Position numbers and translations under genes: made by a program. Positions 13,601 to 20,497 of a stretch of DNA of 64,000 bases are shown piece after piece. Under the pieces are notes generated by a model, which saw only the letters and a program-made list of their open reading frames with translations, was not told where the DNA came from and searched no databases. The stretch's first letter is position 1. Each line of letters begins with the position of its first letter. The DNA comes from UBA1756 sp045130235 (lineage in GTDB: Bacteria > Bacteroidota > Bacteroidia > Bacteroidales > WCHB1-69), in NCBI GenBank assembly GCA_045130235.1, contig JBGUPJ010000023.1, positions 45,435 through 109,434 on the forward strand, written 5' to 3'.

Positions 13601-16600
13601 TGTTGCCGCCAATAGTTTCTTCGCCTGCTGTCCAAGCGTAGGTTACGGTTCCTGTGTTGGAGGTGGGCACCACCGACAAGGTGGTGTTGCTGCCGGCGCA
13701 GATGGTGCTGCTGCCGGTGATGTCGCTGAGGACAACCGCCGGGGCGTTCACGGTAACGGTCACACTCTTGGTGGCCGTGGCGGTGCAGGGTACATCGTTG
13801 TCATCAACCGTGGCGGTGACCACTACGCTGTAAGTGGTAGTGGCTTCCGGATTAACGCTGATGCTTGCGTTATTGCTGTTTTCGATGGCAGTATTCCCCG
13901 CGCTCCATACGTATGAGAGGTCGCCGTTGGTGCCGTCAGAAATGGCACCGATGGTGAGGGTGGTGCCTTGTCCGCCCTTACAGATGGTAACGGGGGTCAT
14001 GTCAGCCAACTGTACGGCCGGAGCGTTTACGGTTACTTCCACACTCTTGGTGTCGGTGGCGGTACAGGCCTCGTCGCCTTCGCCCACCGTGGCCGTTGCC
14101 ACCACGCTGTAGGTGGTGGTGGTATTAGGACTGACTTCGATGCTTGCACTATTGCTGTTGGCGATGGCGGTGTTGCCCTCATTCCAAACGTAGGAGAGAT
14201 TGCCGGCGTGTGATGCAGCCGAAACTTCAAGCGTGGTGGAGCCACCTTGGCAGATGGTGGCCGGAGTGATAGCGTTTAATGCAACGGCAGGAGCGTTCAC
14301 ATTCACGGTGACGCTCTTGCTGTCTGTAGCGGTGCAGGTCACGTTGTTGGTGTTGACGGTGGCCGTGGCCACTACGGTGTACATCGTGGTGTCGCTGGGA
14401 TTGACAGTGATGGAAGCGGTGTTCCAAGTGTCTTGGGTGCGGTTGTTACTCCATTCGTAGCTCATGGTGCCCGTGTTGGAGGCGGGTTCAACGGAGAGGA
14501 TGGTGCCTTGGCCGTTAGGATCCTTGCAGATGGTGGTGGTGCCGGTGATGTCGTTCAATGTCACAGCCGGATTGTTCACGGTTACCTCCACGCTCTTGCT
14601 GGCGGTGACGGAGCAGGCCTCGTTGTCTTCGCCCACCGTGGCCGTGGCCACTACGCTGTAGTTGGCTGTAGCTGTGGGTTCCACGGTGATGGTGCTGGTC
14701 GTCTCCTGGGTGTTCCATACGTAGGTGACATTCCCTTTGGTGCCAGTGGCAGTGCTGATGGAAAGCTCGGTCTCACCACCATAGCAGATGGTGCTGGTGC
14801 CGGAGATTTCATTCAGTACAACGGCAGGAGCATTTACATTCACGGTGAAACTCTTGGTGTCGGTAGCCGTACAGGCATCATCGCCTTCTCCTATGGTAGC
14901 CGTTGCCACCACGGTGTAGAGGGTGGTGTCGCTGGGACTAACGGAAATGGAAGCGGTGTTCCAAGTTTCTTGGGTGCGGTTGTTGCTCCAAGCGTAGGAA
15001 ACAGTGCCCTCGGTGCCGTCGGCGATGGCGCCAATACTGAGCGTGGCTTCGCTGCCCGCACAGATGGTGCCGGTGCCAGTAATGTCGCTGAGTGTGACAG
15101 ACGGCGTGTTCACCGTCAAGGTCACGCTCACGATACTATCGCAGCCGTTGGCGGAGGTGTATTTCACCTCTTTGGTGCCGGCTTCGGTGAAGACGGTGTC
15201 AGCATGCTGTTGGTCGAAATGATAGGGGAGGTCATAGTTGCAGCAGCTCACCTCCACCTGACTGGTGATGGCCGCCGCTTGCGTAACGGTAACACTCGCC
15301 GTTGCGGTACATCCCATGTTGTCGGTCACCGTCACGCTGTAATTGCCTGCGGTAAGACCGGTGATGTTGGTGACATCCTCGCCCGACTGCTGGTTGCTCC
15401 ATTCATATATATATGGTGCAGCTTGCACACCCGTCGTGACCTCGCGGGAGGTGGATACACTTCCGTTGTTGCCACCGTAGCAGGTCACATGTGTGGGCGT
15501 GGCCGTAAGGCTGATGACATTGTCTTGCTGCGCGTCGGCAATGATGATGCTGGTAGGAGTAAGAGAACTACAACCATTGGCATCGGTTACCAAAAAGGTA
15601 TAAGTGCCTTCCGACAGGCCGCCCACTCTGATGTTTTGTCCAGACTGTAAGGCTTCGATGGGCTCCCCATAGTTCTGCCCGTTTTTGATGGGCTGAATGC
15701 TGAATGGAGCTTTGCCACTGGTGATGTCAATCAGGGCGTAGCCAGCGCTGGTCTGTTGGCAGATGGTGGTGTTGTGCCCGCTCGCGCTGATAGCAGCAGA
15801 CACTTCAGGGTACAAACATACCCGGATGTTCTGAGTCGAGTCGAGTCGGTTGATGTTGCAGGGGATGTCATCGTCGTTGTTGTCGGTGATGAATTGTACC
15901 GACTGCTGCCATCCCCGTACACCGTTCACGTCCGGAGTGTCCCATTCCGCACCAGAAGTGCCAGGGGCAGTCCACGTGCGATCTCCTTGAGTGTAAGGTA
16001 GTTCGTCGTAGCAAATGTAGATTATGGTGTCACTCAAAACCTTGGTGGTGACGAAAACAGTAGATGTGATGACATTGCCAGTAGTAGTGGCATTGCTGCC
16101 GCCCATGGGAACGGAGCCATTGAAATTCATGGTGTAATTCTGCGTTCCACCCGTCATCTCCACCAACTTGATCTCGATGGTGTAGTTGCCGGTGCGCAGC
16201 CACTTGATGGAGAAACGGATTTGCTCCCGGTTAGATCCATTGTTGTTTTTCCATTTCAAATATCTACCATAAAAATAATTCAAAGAATTGGTGGATAAGT
16301 TGATGAAAAGGGAAAGGGGCTCGGATGGGAAAAATCCATGCGAGCTGGCAATGTAGGCGCCAGTGAAGCTGTTTGACATGAATTTGGTGGCGATGTGCGA
16401 CGTGTCTTTATCAATGTACAACCCGAGAGAATCTTCCGGAATAGGTTCTCCATCATAATAAAATTGATATTCCAGCGCATACTGCCCATTGTCACTCAAT
16501 CCCGCATTCTGGAAGGTGAGATAGTAGTGGTGTATCGTGTTGTCCACCACGGCTGAAATGGTGGAGGGACTCGTGTTGATACACTGTGAACTTACTGAAC

Positions 16601-16646
16601 CTATTAGCAGAAAGATACCAATAGTAAAGCATAAAATTTTTTTCAT
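1692..16646 (-). CDS. giant multi-module T9SS-secreted surface protein (4,984 aa)
   Basis: Probable cell-surface adhesin or matrix protein. Residues 1-20 are a signal peptide (MKKILCFTIGIFLLIG...). The N-terminal 275 residues are not repetitive. Then follow one SprB-like unit, eight Ig/PKD-like modules of about 90 residues (nt 15110-12940), six putative-Ig modules of about 90 residues (12940-11320), mixed Ig and SprB units, five tandem SprB-type modules of about 81 residues (9200-7980), more Ig/PKD-like units, and six modules of about 86 residues (5358-3815). The last 80 residues are a type A T9SS sorting domain (SFPNPVNEQLNLVI ... GIYFLNV ... KFVVTRR), which directs export across the outer membrane and anchoring. 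Most modules carry paired cysteines. Composition is rich in Thr, Asn, Glu and Ser, with few Lys/Arg. It is monocistronic, with its own terminator. The ligand is unknown; the frame is intact. Confidence 0.93.
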   Translation of the reverse strand: MKKILCFTIGIFLLIGSVSSQCINTSPSTISAVVDNTIHHYYLTFQNAGLSDNGQYALEYQFYYDGEPIPEDSLGLYIDKDTSHIATKFMSNSFTGAYIASSHGFFPSEPLSLFINLSTNSLNYFYGRYLKWKNNNGSNREQIRFSIKWLRTGNYTIEIKLVEMTGGTQNYTMNFNGSVPMGGSNATTTGNVITSTVFVTTKVLSDTIIYICYDELPYTQGDRTWTAPGTSGAEWDTPDVNGVRGWQQSVQFITDNNDDDIPCNINRLDSTQNIRVCLYPEVSAAISASGHNTTICQQTSAGYALIDITSGKAPFSIQPIKNGQNYGEPIEALQSGQNIRVGGLSEGTYTFLVTDANGCSSLTPTSIIIADAQQDNVISLTATPTHVTCYGGNNGSVSTSREVTTGVQAAPYIYEWSNQQSGEDVTNITGLTAGNYSVTVTDNMGCTATASVTVTQAAAITSQVEVSCCNYDLPYHFDQQHADTVFTEAGTKEVKYTSANGCDSIVSVTLTVNTPSVTLSDITGTGTICAGSEATLSIGAIADGTEGTVSYAWSNNRTQETWNTASISVSPSDTTLYTVVATATIGEGDDACTATDTKSFTVNVNAPAVVLNEISGTSTICYGGETELSISTATGTKGNVTYVWNTQETTSTITVEPTATANYSVVATATVGEDNEACSVTASKSVEVTVNNPAVTLNDITGTTTICKDPNGQGTILSVEPASNTGTMSYEWSNNRTQDTWNTASITVNPSDTTMYTVVATATVNTNNVTCTATDSKSVTVNVNAPAVALNAITPATICQGGSTTLEVSAASHAGNLSYVWNEGNTAIANSNSASIEVSPNTTTTYSVVATATVGEGDEACTATDTKSVEVTVNAPAVQLADMTPVTICKGGQGTTLTIGAISDGTNGDLSYVWSAGNTAIENSNNASISVNPEATTTYSVVVTATVDDNDVPCTATATKSVTVTVNAPAVVLSDITGSSTICAGSNTTLSVVPTSNTGTVTYAWTAGEETIGGNNNSITVTPDATTEYTVVATATVNTNDVTCTTTDTKSFTVTVNSPAVVLSNIAGNTTICKGGETTLSVEPTSATGTVTYAWSNQETGNSITVSPTQNTTYIVTATATVSANNVSCTATDTKSVSVTVNAPAITMNAISGDTHFCLGGSTQLTASTQTANGDVTYAWSPADYLNATTGATVTSTPTAEAEGEITYTVVGTATVSTNDVTCTITDSKQVTLTINDTVKLTASGNLTQRVCQNSEIATVTFSYENATITHTPIPAGLSYTDDEEGTVTISGTPTAAGEFEITITATSDQSNPSCGSKTKKFNLTVDPEVTLSATNLTQSVCAGSSISDVEITATYSTVTTSTLPDGLQFDPEDYIITGAPTTAGTYEVIITATSDQSAPQCAAKKDTLKLTVNPTVTLEATNLTQSVCAGSAITDVVITNTNSTVTTSELPEGLTFSNNIIAGTPTTAGTYSITITATSNQSNPTCEPETATFNLTVNPTVTLEATNLTQSVCAGSEITAVEITYANANTPTFTYNIDDESENGLPEGLTFNNNKIIGALEEFGVYTITITAESNQTPACATVSQTFNLTINPTVVLEADELTQTVCAGSNITDVELEIEYANTPTFTYNINNENRTGLPTGLSYDQEDEKITGAPTEPGIYTITITATSDQTPACATATLPFNLTVNPTVTLEATNLTQSVCAGSEITDVVITNTNSTVTTSELPAGLTFSNNKITGTAPTTAGEYVITITATSNQTPACTAETTTFTLTVKPLPTPTITSDEALCSNNYLDLSTEANMTDYVWDVDGATYLINNNNTIRVKWTTAGDKNVSVTYTGANGCTGTATKSVTVYATPDFTLTSSVANNSICANEGTDVITVSPAGYQYIWARPGALNATPTGGELEGYTFSSTTPGSYTVNVTGKETHGSLTCQTLQNVTITVNAQPTVTATPTDPTCFNGTGKIATSVSGGTGPYTYLWENGTTSNPPRTGLPAGTYRLTVTDAKGCHAYADEITLTSPTQVTAAASDIIHVTCNGGNDGAFTVTGQGGTTYSGGRYLYILDNDENGELAVAKTFTGLTAGEHTVNVSDQNGCPADVVSVIITEPAILTAGTINGSASTLCYNTGTTLTGGTEAAGGNGTITYQWQMLDGNTWTNLDNATNAASCSTGNLTATTQFRRAATNNCGTVYTDPVTVEVYPALAASDITGGTAGICIGETHNLSVTVTSGSGDYSYEWEMAESATSEEWEEVPENGNAATYAASIADPGTTYYRVIITDNCGNHQLTKGPVQVTVWEELDVEDLTDQTVCKDAEVTLTATATGGNGQYTYAWKQSANGTDWSDATGTNNEASYTPSTAAASSATTYKVVVTDNCNNSIEKSATITVYSLPVVNAGEDVNICVGATTTLTASAESGKAPYTYQWFNGNTALSGNTANDIAYTTPAVDATAGANTTYKVVVTDACSNTNNDEVVVSVNAALTLTKVDSANITCHGASTGWVEVTAANGALNYQYKIDNGTYGEATASATATFENLAAGSHTVTVRDNCETEESVTFVLTEPEELALAVTDHSDLTCNGNSTGSITVTASNGTANYQYKIDNETYGEATAETTVTFSNLAAGEHTVTVKDNCGVEKTASYTLTEPDVLSLTESTNDHHNVSCYNGTNGSVTVNVTGGTATYQYKVGLNGTYGEATAETSFTYANRPAEKDTLYVKDANGCEASVPVEITQPNELELTEVGDDHIDLRCFGDSDGEITVTAIGGTGTYTYKWDDNAYTGNAHKNDLVGGEHTIVVKDENNCTDTLRVTIQEPAELTIANISSSNISCYGLSDGTISITMAGGTQPYTYSWSDDSNGNYSTSASRTHLPSDTYYVTVSDAYYCLANISLELTDPGEFTATISIANNDNEICAYETTSFTAETTGSIASLQWQKDGENIENATSSTLSNVNTAGSYTVVATQTTSGCTVTSDAITLIVDTVPNVTITGHASVCDGENFELTAHNANHYVWSDGTHPIETLEEDTLVANGEDIDESTTYYVTGTNSYGCTASAEYTVTVNPLPSTDLTIIVNGEDIGATGEGDEVLLCEGGSVTISVPYVESNTYIWYKDGEEEEEWRVEVGHTNTLELSNITEEETGSYYVIVTDANECEGWMEPVYVSVVPLPNFTLSVDNQTTGISMCADGTVAIYASGSSVQEVYPYSWEGDYLSGNSNTWHTFGPAPAGNHTISVTAINAVYGFVSDEITDDEEPILVCSKTESIGITVYALPTVTLASSPAATNGEVAICDGQTATLTATSETNSFSWEKDRVSMEGSSNILEVTEEGKYTVSVTDGNGCSNTSDTITVYVNPLPDFTIGSETEYDEGDEDGIEVCRGTEVDLYAEQESEEEIYNYSWQTDEYLESNDGEATFLSTAPAGTYTISATATNATTGCTQSRSYTIIVHELPTITVADAQVCLNGTVALSASGADEYEWTPIEYFMAPNTITDVVTGSNVTFYGIAAGETEINITGTDEYGCVNETTATVTVLELPTTGLTLANKEICQGASTSWTIENGNYTNYVWASSSEDALTADGATATFTSSTTGTHSVTVTVTDNNNCTNSSSAEVMVHALPTPTLSSDNAVCEGNTITFTTDIANADNGIHDYIWTYPETNATVEGETTGNTLTLSWSDNGSKTVTVNYTDGNGCTATQAASRSITVNALPDVVITNGQSAAICLGGTVNLTAAGATSYVWENEAGNTAAITVEPKRDSTFTVTGTDGNGCSNTAAINITVYDTVKLTATNATQALCLGTAIEPIALTIANCTLDFGQMSSELTYNATDNTITGELTTAGVHSFTITATSEHGCSSKSLPVFITMNDTVKLTADNTTQTLCLGTAIEPIALTMDNCELDFGQMPTNDLTYDESDHIITGEVSSAGVHSFTITASSTTCPSTEKSVEVSITMNDTARLVATNTTQELCLGEAIDDIVLDTAHCTLDFGQMPTGLSYNAGEHKIKGELEQAGTYTFTITASNNCGNKTQEVSITMMDTAKLTATHTTQTLCLGTPITAIVLDTANCELNFTLPTGLTYNEADHQIEGEILTAGVHNFTVTATSDCGEKSVDITITMNDTAHFEADNLTQPLCLGTNITPIVLDTAHCTLDFGSMSNELSYNAAAHQIEGRLTTAGTHEFTITATAGNNCGSKTQNVSITMNDTVKLVALSPADNFSQEFCKGIAMTDLNFYVANSDDVELTGAPAGVTLAAVTAESETEPNYVMSGTPTATGTFNFTITASSEACEASVKTFNGTIIVDTIPAVTITTDAVNNTVCAGETITLTATEGYEEYTWNAEGEEYIFETEPDRTEYTVTVTNGENCSNTATINITINALPTVTISEENGLSTICADSAFHFVVNCATAVEYVWRFDNEDNGATGATLRATDAGTYSVIVTDENGCSKESNTLTVNVNELPEVETEHENVSCTELGSATVIVTTGIGEYTCAWNGGTPEEMTIMADLPTLIINELSEGTYTYVVTDHNSCSTAGTVTIENPGFITGTQSILSDIAEAGICKGSDNIVTFTIDGGTPDYSIEWVNVSNGEVVAETDEISSTPATFNLNELAAGEYLLAMVITDAYLCSGNATDTIEFTVWPTYNIVREINIGTGLNEYTYGEQTYAITNGIPEVPETEELETAHGCDSIISYVVNQYDLEILFADTCIMTRSSYTREYTNTPNELLGDTIYLAKNTPSYFYAYLSNTTENTWNGEKMDMSYELQYSEQPISEDDMPNLVENFSISTYYDRVGVYYGVADLTEPTGEIPSTTFAFRQTANSTIMQFDYFYFEAFKNIPNKVTFTGLENGTYTLKLKAELRNSVEETGIDRNGIYNPYIVNRRYGHILGGYGDTVGTKEVIAARNLTIIVNEDGVNPAGAPAAISEYSSEASVQSFPNPVNEQLNLVIHGMEGNTQITITDAQGKVVRVINAELTGSTEVLTYSVAEFAQGIYFLNVRNSEKVISQKFVVTRR
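3815..5358 (-). repeat. tandem protein-coding repeat, family C (6 modules with LCLGT)
   Basis: Six units of about 257 bp: five close copies with TTQxLCLGTxIxxIxL, NCxLDFGQMP, TYN...ITGEL, AGVHSFTITA and ending ITMND, and a sixth diverged copy (FCKGIAMTDL). They resemble family B in fold pattern but form a separate sequence family, so the two arrays expanded independently. Confidence 0.82.
7980..9200 (-). repeat. tandem SprB-type repeats (5 modules)
   Basis: Five consecutive units of about 81 residues showing the SprB pattern: xxCxGxxxGxIxVTxxGGTxxYxYxW, then an LxxGxHTVxVxDxxGC strand and a (T/Q)EP end. SprB is the gliding-motility adhesin of Flavobacterium; here the module type is shared, not the gene. 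Confidence 0.8.
11320..12940 (-). repeat. tandem protein-coding repeat, family B (6 modules with LTQSVCAGS)
   Basis: Six units of about 270 bp, each with VTLEATNLTQSVCAGS near its start, a PxGLxF strand, a TGAPTTAGTYxITITATS strand and a second Cys in an NPxC or TPAC context. The DNA is also near-identical over stretches of about 60 bp near 11540, 12110 and 12365, suggesting recent duplication or gene conversion. Confidence 0.85.
12940..15110 (-). repeat. tandem protein-coding repeat, family A (8 Ig-like modules)
   Basis: Eight consecutive units of about 270 bp. Each begins PAVxLxxITGxxTIC and ends CTATDTKSVTVTVNA or a close variant, with a central YVW or YAW and a TYxVVATATV strand. Boundaries are approximate, read from the translation. 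Two conserved cysteines per unit could form a disulfide. Confidence 0.85.
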
Positions 16647-16905
16647 AATAATGTATTTTAATGAATATTCTATTTACAGATGTAGTAATTTGTCTTATAA
16701 ATGCGTATTGAATCTTGAGGTGTATTGATATTTCATTGCCCTATTCACTATTTTTAGCTTTGCAATATTAACACTATTTTGTTGACAAATGACTATTTTA
16801 ACAAGAAAAATTTTATAAAAATATAAATAATTGATTACTATATTTTTATCATCATTATTAGTCCATATTATTGACGTATCACAATTATTATTTGAGAATT
16901 TGTTC

Positions 16906-16913
16906 TAATTTTG
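16906..16913 (+). promoter_or_regulatory. -7 box upstream of the alpha/beta hydrolase gene
   Basis: TAATTTTG followed by CA matches TAnnTTTG, 21 bp before the ATG at 16935. The surrounding 288-bp divergent intergenic region is AT-rich. A second match, TAGCTTTG, lies at 16755-16762. Confidence 0.55.
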
Positions 16914-16934
16914 CAGAAAAAAATTGTAGTTTAG

Positions 16935-18350
16935 ATGAAAAAAATGTGCATTTTACAAAGGTGTTTGCTTCTAATATTCCTCGCTATTTTTTCTTTTCCT
17001 TTGATGGGGCAAGGGGTTTCTTACGTGGGTTTGTGGGAGGGTGTACTCCATTTGGGAAATGACAGTTTGCGAATAGTAATGGTTGTTGATAAGCAGGAAG
17101 ATACAATTTCAGTGGTGCTGGATAGCCCGGATCAGTATGTGACGGATATTCCTGTGACGGAGTTTCGGGCGAGTGGTGACACGCTCTTTTTTGCTGTGAA
17201 GTCGCTGGGATGCAGCTACCGTGGCATCAGGACAGGCGACAGTATAGTGGGGAAATTTAGGCAGAACGGCATGAAGATGCCACTGACTCTCCGTCCTGTC
17301 CAGCACCGCCAGCTGTTCCCGCGGCCACAAGAACCACATGCGCCATACCCTTACATGCTGTCAGAACTCACATTTCCCTATAACGAGTGGTGCAGCATCA
17401 GTGGCACGCTCACTTTGCCCGCAACGGGTGCCCCCAAGGCCGTCGTCGTGCTCATCTCCGGCTCGGGCTGGCAGGACCGCAACGAGACCATCATGGCCCA
17501 TAAGCCCTTCAAACTGCTCGCCGACTATCTAACCCGACAAGGTTACGCCGTGTTCCGCTACGACGATGCCCCTTACGCCGCTTTCCAGAAGATGACCACG
17601 CTCGATTTTGCCGAACAGGTGAAGGTGATTGTGGATACGCTCCGCGGAAATACCTACCTCCAGCTCCAAAATTGCCCTATTGGTCTGCTCGGCCATAGCG
17701 AGGGCGGCATGGTGGCGTGGATAGTGGCAGCCGAGAGACACGACATCGACTTCGTCATCTCCATGGCCGGCATGGGCACAACCTTACGCGAAGTGCTGCT
17801 CTATCAAGCAGCTGAATATGTGGTGAAAAGCCATGTCAACGCATCGCTCATACCTACCTCATTACATTTATCAGATAAAGTCTATTCGATAGTGGAAAAA
17901 TCTTCCTCTCCGCAGCACGCAGCCATCAAGGTGAAACAATACCTCCAAAAGCAAGCCTCCCAGCTCTCACCAGAAGAGCGCGTCAACCTCCAGCTTACTG
18001 ATGATGACGTGGAAAACAGCGTTGCCACGCTGACTAATAACTGGTTTTTCACGCTCATGCACCTTAAACCCTCCGCTTACCTCAAACACGTTACCTGCCC
18101 GGTGCTGGCCCTCAACGGCGACCGCGACACGCAGGTGGACGCGGTGCAGAATGTGAAGGCTATCGGCGACGGACTGAAACGCTGTCCATCCTTCACCTCA
18201 TGCGTCCTGCCCAATCTGAACCACCTGTTCCAAGAGTGCGAGACCGGTTATGCCGATGAGTACGGACTGATAGAGCAAACACTTTCGCCCCTCTTTTTGG
18301 AGCAAGTGTCAACTTGGTTAAATAAACAGATGGAAAAGAAAAACCGTTAA
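16935..18350 (+). CDS. exported alpha/beta hydrolase (serine esterase/peptidase-like)
   Basis: Serine hydrolase of the alpha/beta fold, exported through an N-terminal signal peptide (about residues 1-26, ending LMGQ). Residues 30-120 form a beta-rich N-terminal domain as seen in Bacteroidota hydrolases of this layout. The hydrolase domain begins near 155 (SISGTLTLPA). The oxyanion region reads ISGSGWQDRNE. The nucleophile Ser255 lies in GHSEGG, a probable acid is in NGDRDTQ (396-398), and the His is in NLNHLFQ (His430), so the triad looks complete. Likely substrates are esters or short peptides in the periplasm, but this is inference. Its stop codon overlaps the stop of the convergent CNNM gene. 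Confidence 0.85.
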   Translation: MKKMCILQRCLLLIFLAIFSFPLMGQGVSYVGLWEGVLHLGNDSLRIVMVVDKQEDTISVVLDSPDQYVTDIPVTEFRASGDTLFFAVKSLGCSYRGIRTGDSIVGKFRQNGMKMPLTLRPVQHRQLFPRPQEPHAPYPYMLSELTFPYNEWCSISGTLTLPATGAPKAVVVLISGSGWQDRNETIMAHKPFKLLADYLTRQGYAVFRYDDAPYAAFQKMTTLDFAEQVKVIVDTLRGNTYLQLQNCPIGLLGHSEGGMVAWIVAAERHDIDFVISMAGMGTTLREVLLYQAAEYVVKSHVNASLIPTSLHLSDKVYSIVEKSSSPQHAAIKVKQYLQKQASQLSPEERVNLQLTDDDVENSVATLTNNWFFTLMHLKPSAYLKHVTCPVLALNGDRDTQVDAVQNVKAIGDGLKRCPSFTSCVLPNLNHLFQECETGYADEYGLIEQTLSPLFLEQVSTWLNKQMEKKNR

Positions 18351-19399
18351 TTGCTGGGTCTAAGCTTCTTGTATTTTTTCTGACGCATCTGCCAGCGTTC
18401 GCGCGCATATTGCTGCATGTCAGATACTTCGTCGCTTTCATCGATGATTTCTAGTCCGAAAATGGTCTCGATGATGTCTTCCATGGTGAGAATGCCTTGG
18501 AAACATCCGTATTCGTCGATGATGAGGGCGATTTGTGATTTTTGCTTGAGCAGGGCGTCCCAAATGTCGCTGATGGATTTCTCTTCGTTGAAGTAGGGGA
18601 GGTCGCGCCTTATGTCGCCGAGGGTGAGGCTGAATTTGTCCTCCGCAAGGTTCTCAAGGGCATCGTCGCGCAGAATATAGCCGGTGATGTATTCGGGCGA
18701 TTCGGCATACACGGGGATGCGGGAGAAATGATCATATTGGTCATCATCGTAATACTCTTTCAGGGTCATGCTCTCCGGCGCAATGGCCGCCACCACTCTC
18801 GGGGTCATCACATCAGTCGCCTTCACATTGTCCAACTTGATGATATTTTGTATGATCTTGTTTTCGTCTTCTTCCAGAACTCCTTCTTCCTCACCCGCAT
18901 TGGCCATGGCCGACACCTCCTCGCGGCTCACAACAGACTCGGGTTCCTTGCGGTTTACCATCCGTCCTACCACCTTTACCAGCATCACTAACGGGTACAT
19001 GAGCACAATCAGCACACGAATGGTACGTACCGTGAAGGGCATCAGCTCCTTCCAGTGTGTGGAACCAATGGTTTTGGGGATGATTTCTGAAAAAATGAGG
19101 ATGAGCAGCGTGGTGATACCCGATACAACGCCGAACCAAACTTCACCAAAAACCACCTTGGTCTGTAATCCCACTCCTGCCGCACCGATGGTGTTGGCGA
19201 TGGTGTTCAACGAGAGGATGGCCGCCAGCGGCTTTTCGGGCTCTGTCTTGTATTTTCGGATGCGGGCAGCGTTTTTGTCACCCTCCTCTTCCCGTGCGAT
19301 GATGTAGGAGTAGGCGGTGGACATCAGCGAGGATTCAAGCAATGAGCATAAAAAAGAGATCGCTAATGCGCCGAAAAGGAAGGTTAAAAGCAGTGCCAT
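18347..19399 (-). CDS. CNNM (DUF21) and CBS-pair membrane protein
   Basis: Integral membrane protein of the CNNM/HlyC-CorC superfamily, whose members are linked to Mg2+ (or Co2+) transport. Residues 1 to about 165 are the DUF21/CNNM transmembrane domain (three or four hydrophobic segments; LLESSLMST and NTIANTIGAAGVG resemble the family core). A CBS pair follows at about 195-315 (VMTPRVVAAI ... IALIIDEYGCFQGILTMEDIIE). The protein stops after the CBS pair (350 aa), so the C-terminal CorC_HlyC domain of longer homologues is absent. 'Hemolysin' labels for this family are historical. A -7 box lies 23 bp upstream. Confidence 0.88.
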   Translation of the reverse strand: MALLLTFLFGALAISFLCSLLESSLMSTAYSYIIAREEEGDKNAARIRKYKTEPEKPLAAILSLNTIANTIGAAGVGLQTKVVFGEVWFGVVSGITTLLILIFSEIIPKTIGSTHWKELMPFTVRTIRVLIVLMYPLVMLVKVVGRMVNRKEPESVVSREEVSAMANAGEEEGVLEEDENKIIQNIIKLDNVKATDVMTPRVVAAIAPESMTLKEYYDDDQYDHFSRIPVYAESPEYITGYILRDDALENLAEDKFSLTLGDIRRDLPYFNEEKSISDIWDALLKQKSQIALIIDEYGCFQGILTMEDIIETIFGLEIIDESDEVSDMQQYARERWQMRQKKYKKLRPSN

Positions 19400-19421
19400 T
19401 GTCGGTTATCTAAAATTTTTG

Positions 19422-19429
19422 CAAAAATA
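19422..19429 (-). promoter_or_regulatory. -7 box for the CNNM/CBS gene
   Basis: Minus-strand TATTTTTG followed by CA, 23 bp upstream of the ATG at 19399, matches TAnnTTTG. Confidence 0.5.
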
Positions 19430-19459
19430 CAAAAAATAGTGATGCGAAAAAGCGACTCA

Positions 19460-20416
19460 TTACTTTACCCGCAATTTCCGACCAATCTGTAGGATGGTAC
19501 GCTCCGAAATATGGTTGAGCTTGCACAATTTCGACACTGTGGTGTGGTATTTTTTTGCAATTTTGCCAAGTGTATCTCCTTTTCTAACAGTATAATATAC
19601 TTTTGAAGAGGTGGCTGCACTTGTGGTTTGCGTCTGTCCGTTGCTGGCGGCAACTGTGGTCTTGCTAGTATAGCGCGAGTTGACATCAAAATAGCTTTTG
19701 TAGATGACCAGGGTGTCGCAGCGCAAACTGTCCCCCGGCACATCCACCACCCGTTCGGGGTCGAAAGCCTTGCCCATGTAGCGGGTTTCAAAATGGAGGT
19801 GTGGACCGGTGCTGCGGCCGGTGCTTCCTCCCAGTCCGATTACCTCACCAGCGCTCACCACTTCGTTCTCTTTGACCAGTATTTGGGAGAGATGTCCGTA
19901 GTAGGTCTCCAAACCGTTGGGATGACGCACCACGATGAGATTGCCATATCCGCCCGTCCGACTCGACCCTTCGGCCACTCTCACGATGCCGTCGAATGCG
20001 CTGCGCACCGAGTCGCCAACCTTCAGCGGGATGTCGATACCGCGGTGCGGACGTTTGCCACGCCAGCCGTAGCGCGAACTGAGGAAGCCGTGTACGGGCA
20101 TACAGAACGAGTGCGTGGAGTCCACCAAAACCAGCTCCACCTCGTTGGGCAATGAGGCAATATCCACATCTTTATAAGCATGGATGGCTACGTTGTCCCA
20201 ATTTTCCATCAGCGCATCCTCGTCAATATCAGGACGTTCCAATTCAAGATATTCCCAAGTATAGTCATCATATAAAATCACCTTCTTGAACTTGTCGGCG
20301 GTGCTCAAGGTGTCAATGGGAGCCGCTGGCGCATCAGAATCATCGGCCTCGTTTTGTGCGAAAAGTGAGAAATTTCCTAATAAGAAAAAGAGTAAAAGGT
20401 ATGGTATTTTGTTCAT
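19460..20416 (-). CDS. M23 peptidase with C-terminal LysM (murein hydrolase)
   Basis: Periplasmic zinc metallopeptidase that should cleave peptidoglycan cross-links or stem peptides. Signal peptide at 1-20 (ending LFAQ). The M23/LytM domain spans about 105-225, with metal ligands in HRGID (His124, Asp128) and HLHFE (His206, His208) and another conserved His in YYGHLSQ (His175), so the active site looks intact. A LysM peptidoglycan-binding domain occupies about 272-318 (VRKGDTLGKIAKKYHTT). Domain order (M23 then LysM) is common in Bacteroidota. The gene lies downstream of rsgA with an 81-bp gap. Confidence 0.92.
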   Translation of the reverse strand: MNKIPYLLLFFLLGNFSLFAQNEADDSDAPAAPIDTLSTADKFKKVILYDDYTWEYLELERPDIDEDALMENWDNVAIHAYKDVDIASLPNEVELVLVDSTHSFCMPVHGFLSSRYGWRGKRPHRGIDIPLKVGDSVRSAFDGIVRVAEGSSRTGGYGNLIVVRHPNGLETYYGHLSQILVKENEVVSAGEVIGLGGSTGRSTGPHLHFETRYMGKAFDPERVVDVPGDSLRCDTLVIYKSYFDVNSRYTSKTTVAASNGQTQTTSAATSSKVYYTVRKGDTLGKIAKKYHTTVSKLCKLNHISERTILQIGRKLRVK

Positions 20417-20497
20417 TTTGTCAGTAAATGTTGATGTTTAGTAACGATTTTTCATTTTTTTTATTGTAATAGAAAAAGAAGATAGGGGAGCGGAAGA

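Noticed and set aside
14433..15650. 405-codon plus-strand frame
   Set aside because: Also antisense to repeat modules; open frames are expected opposite Thr/Val-rich codons.
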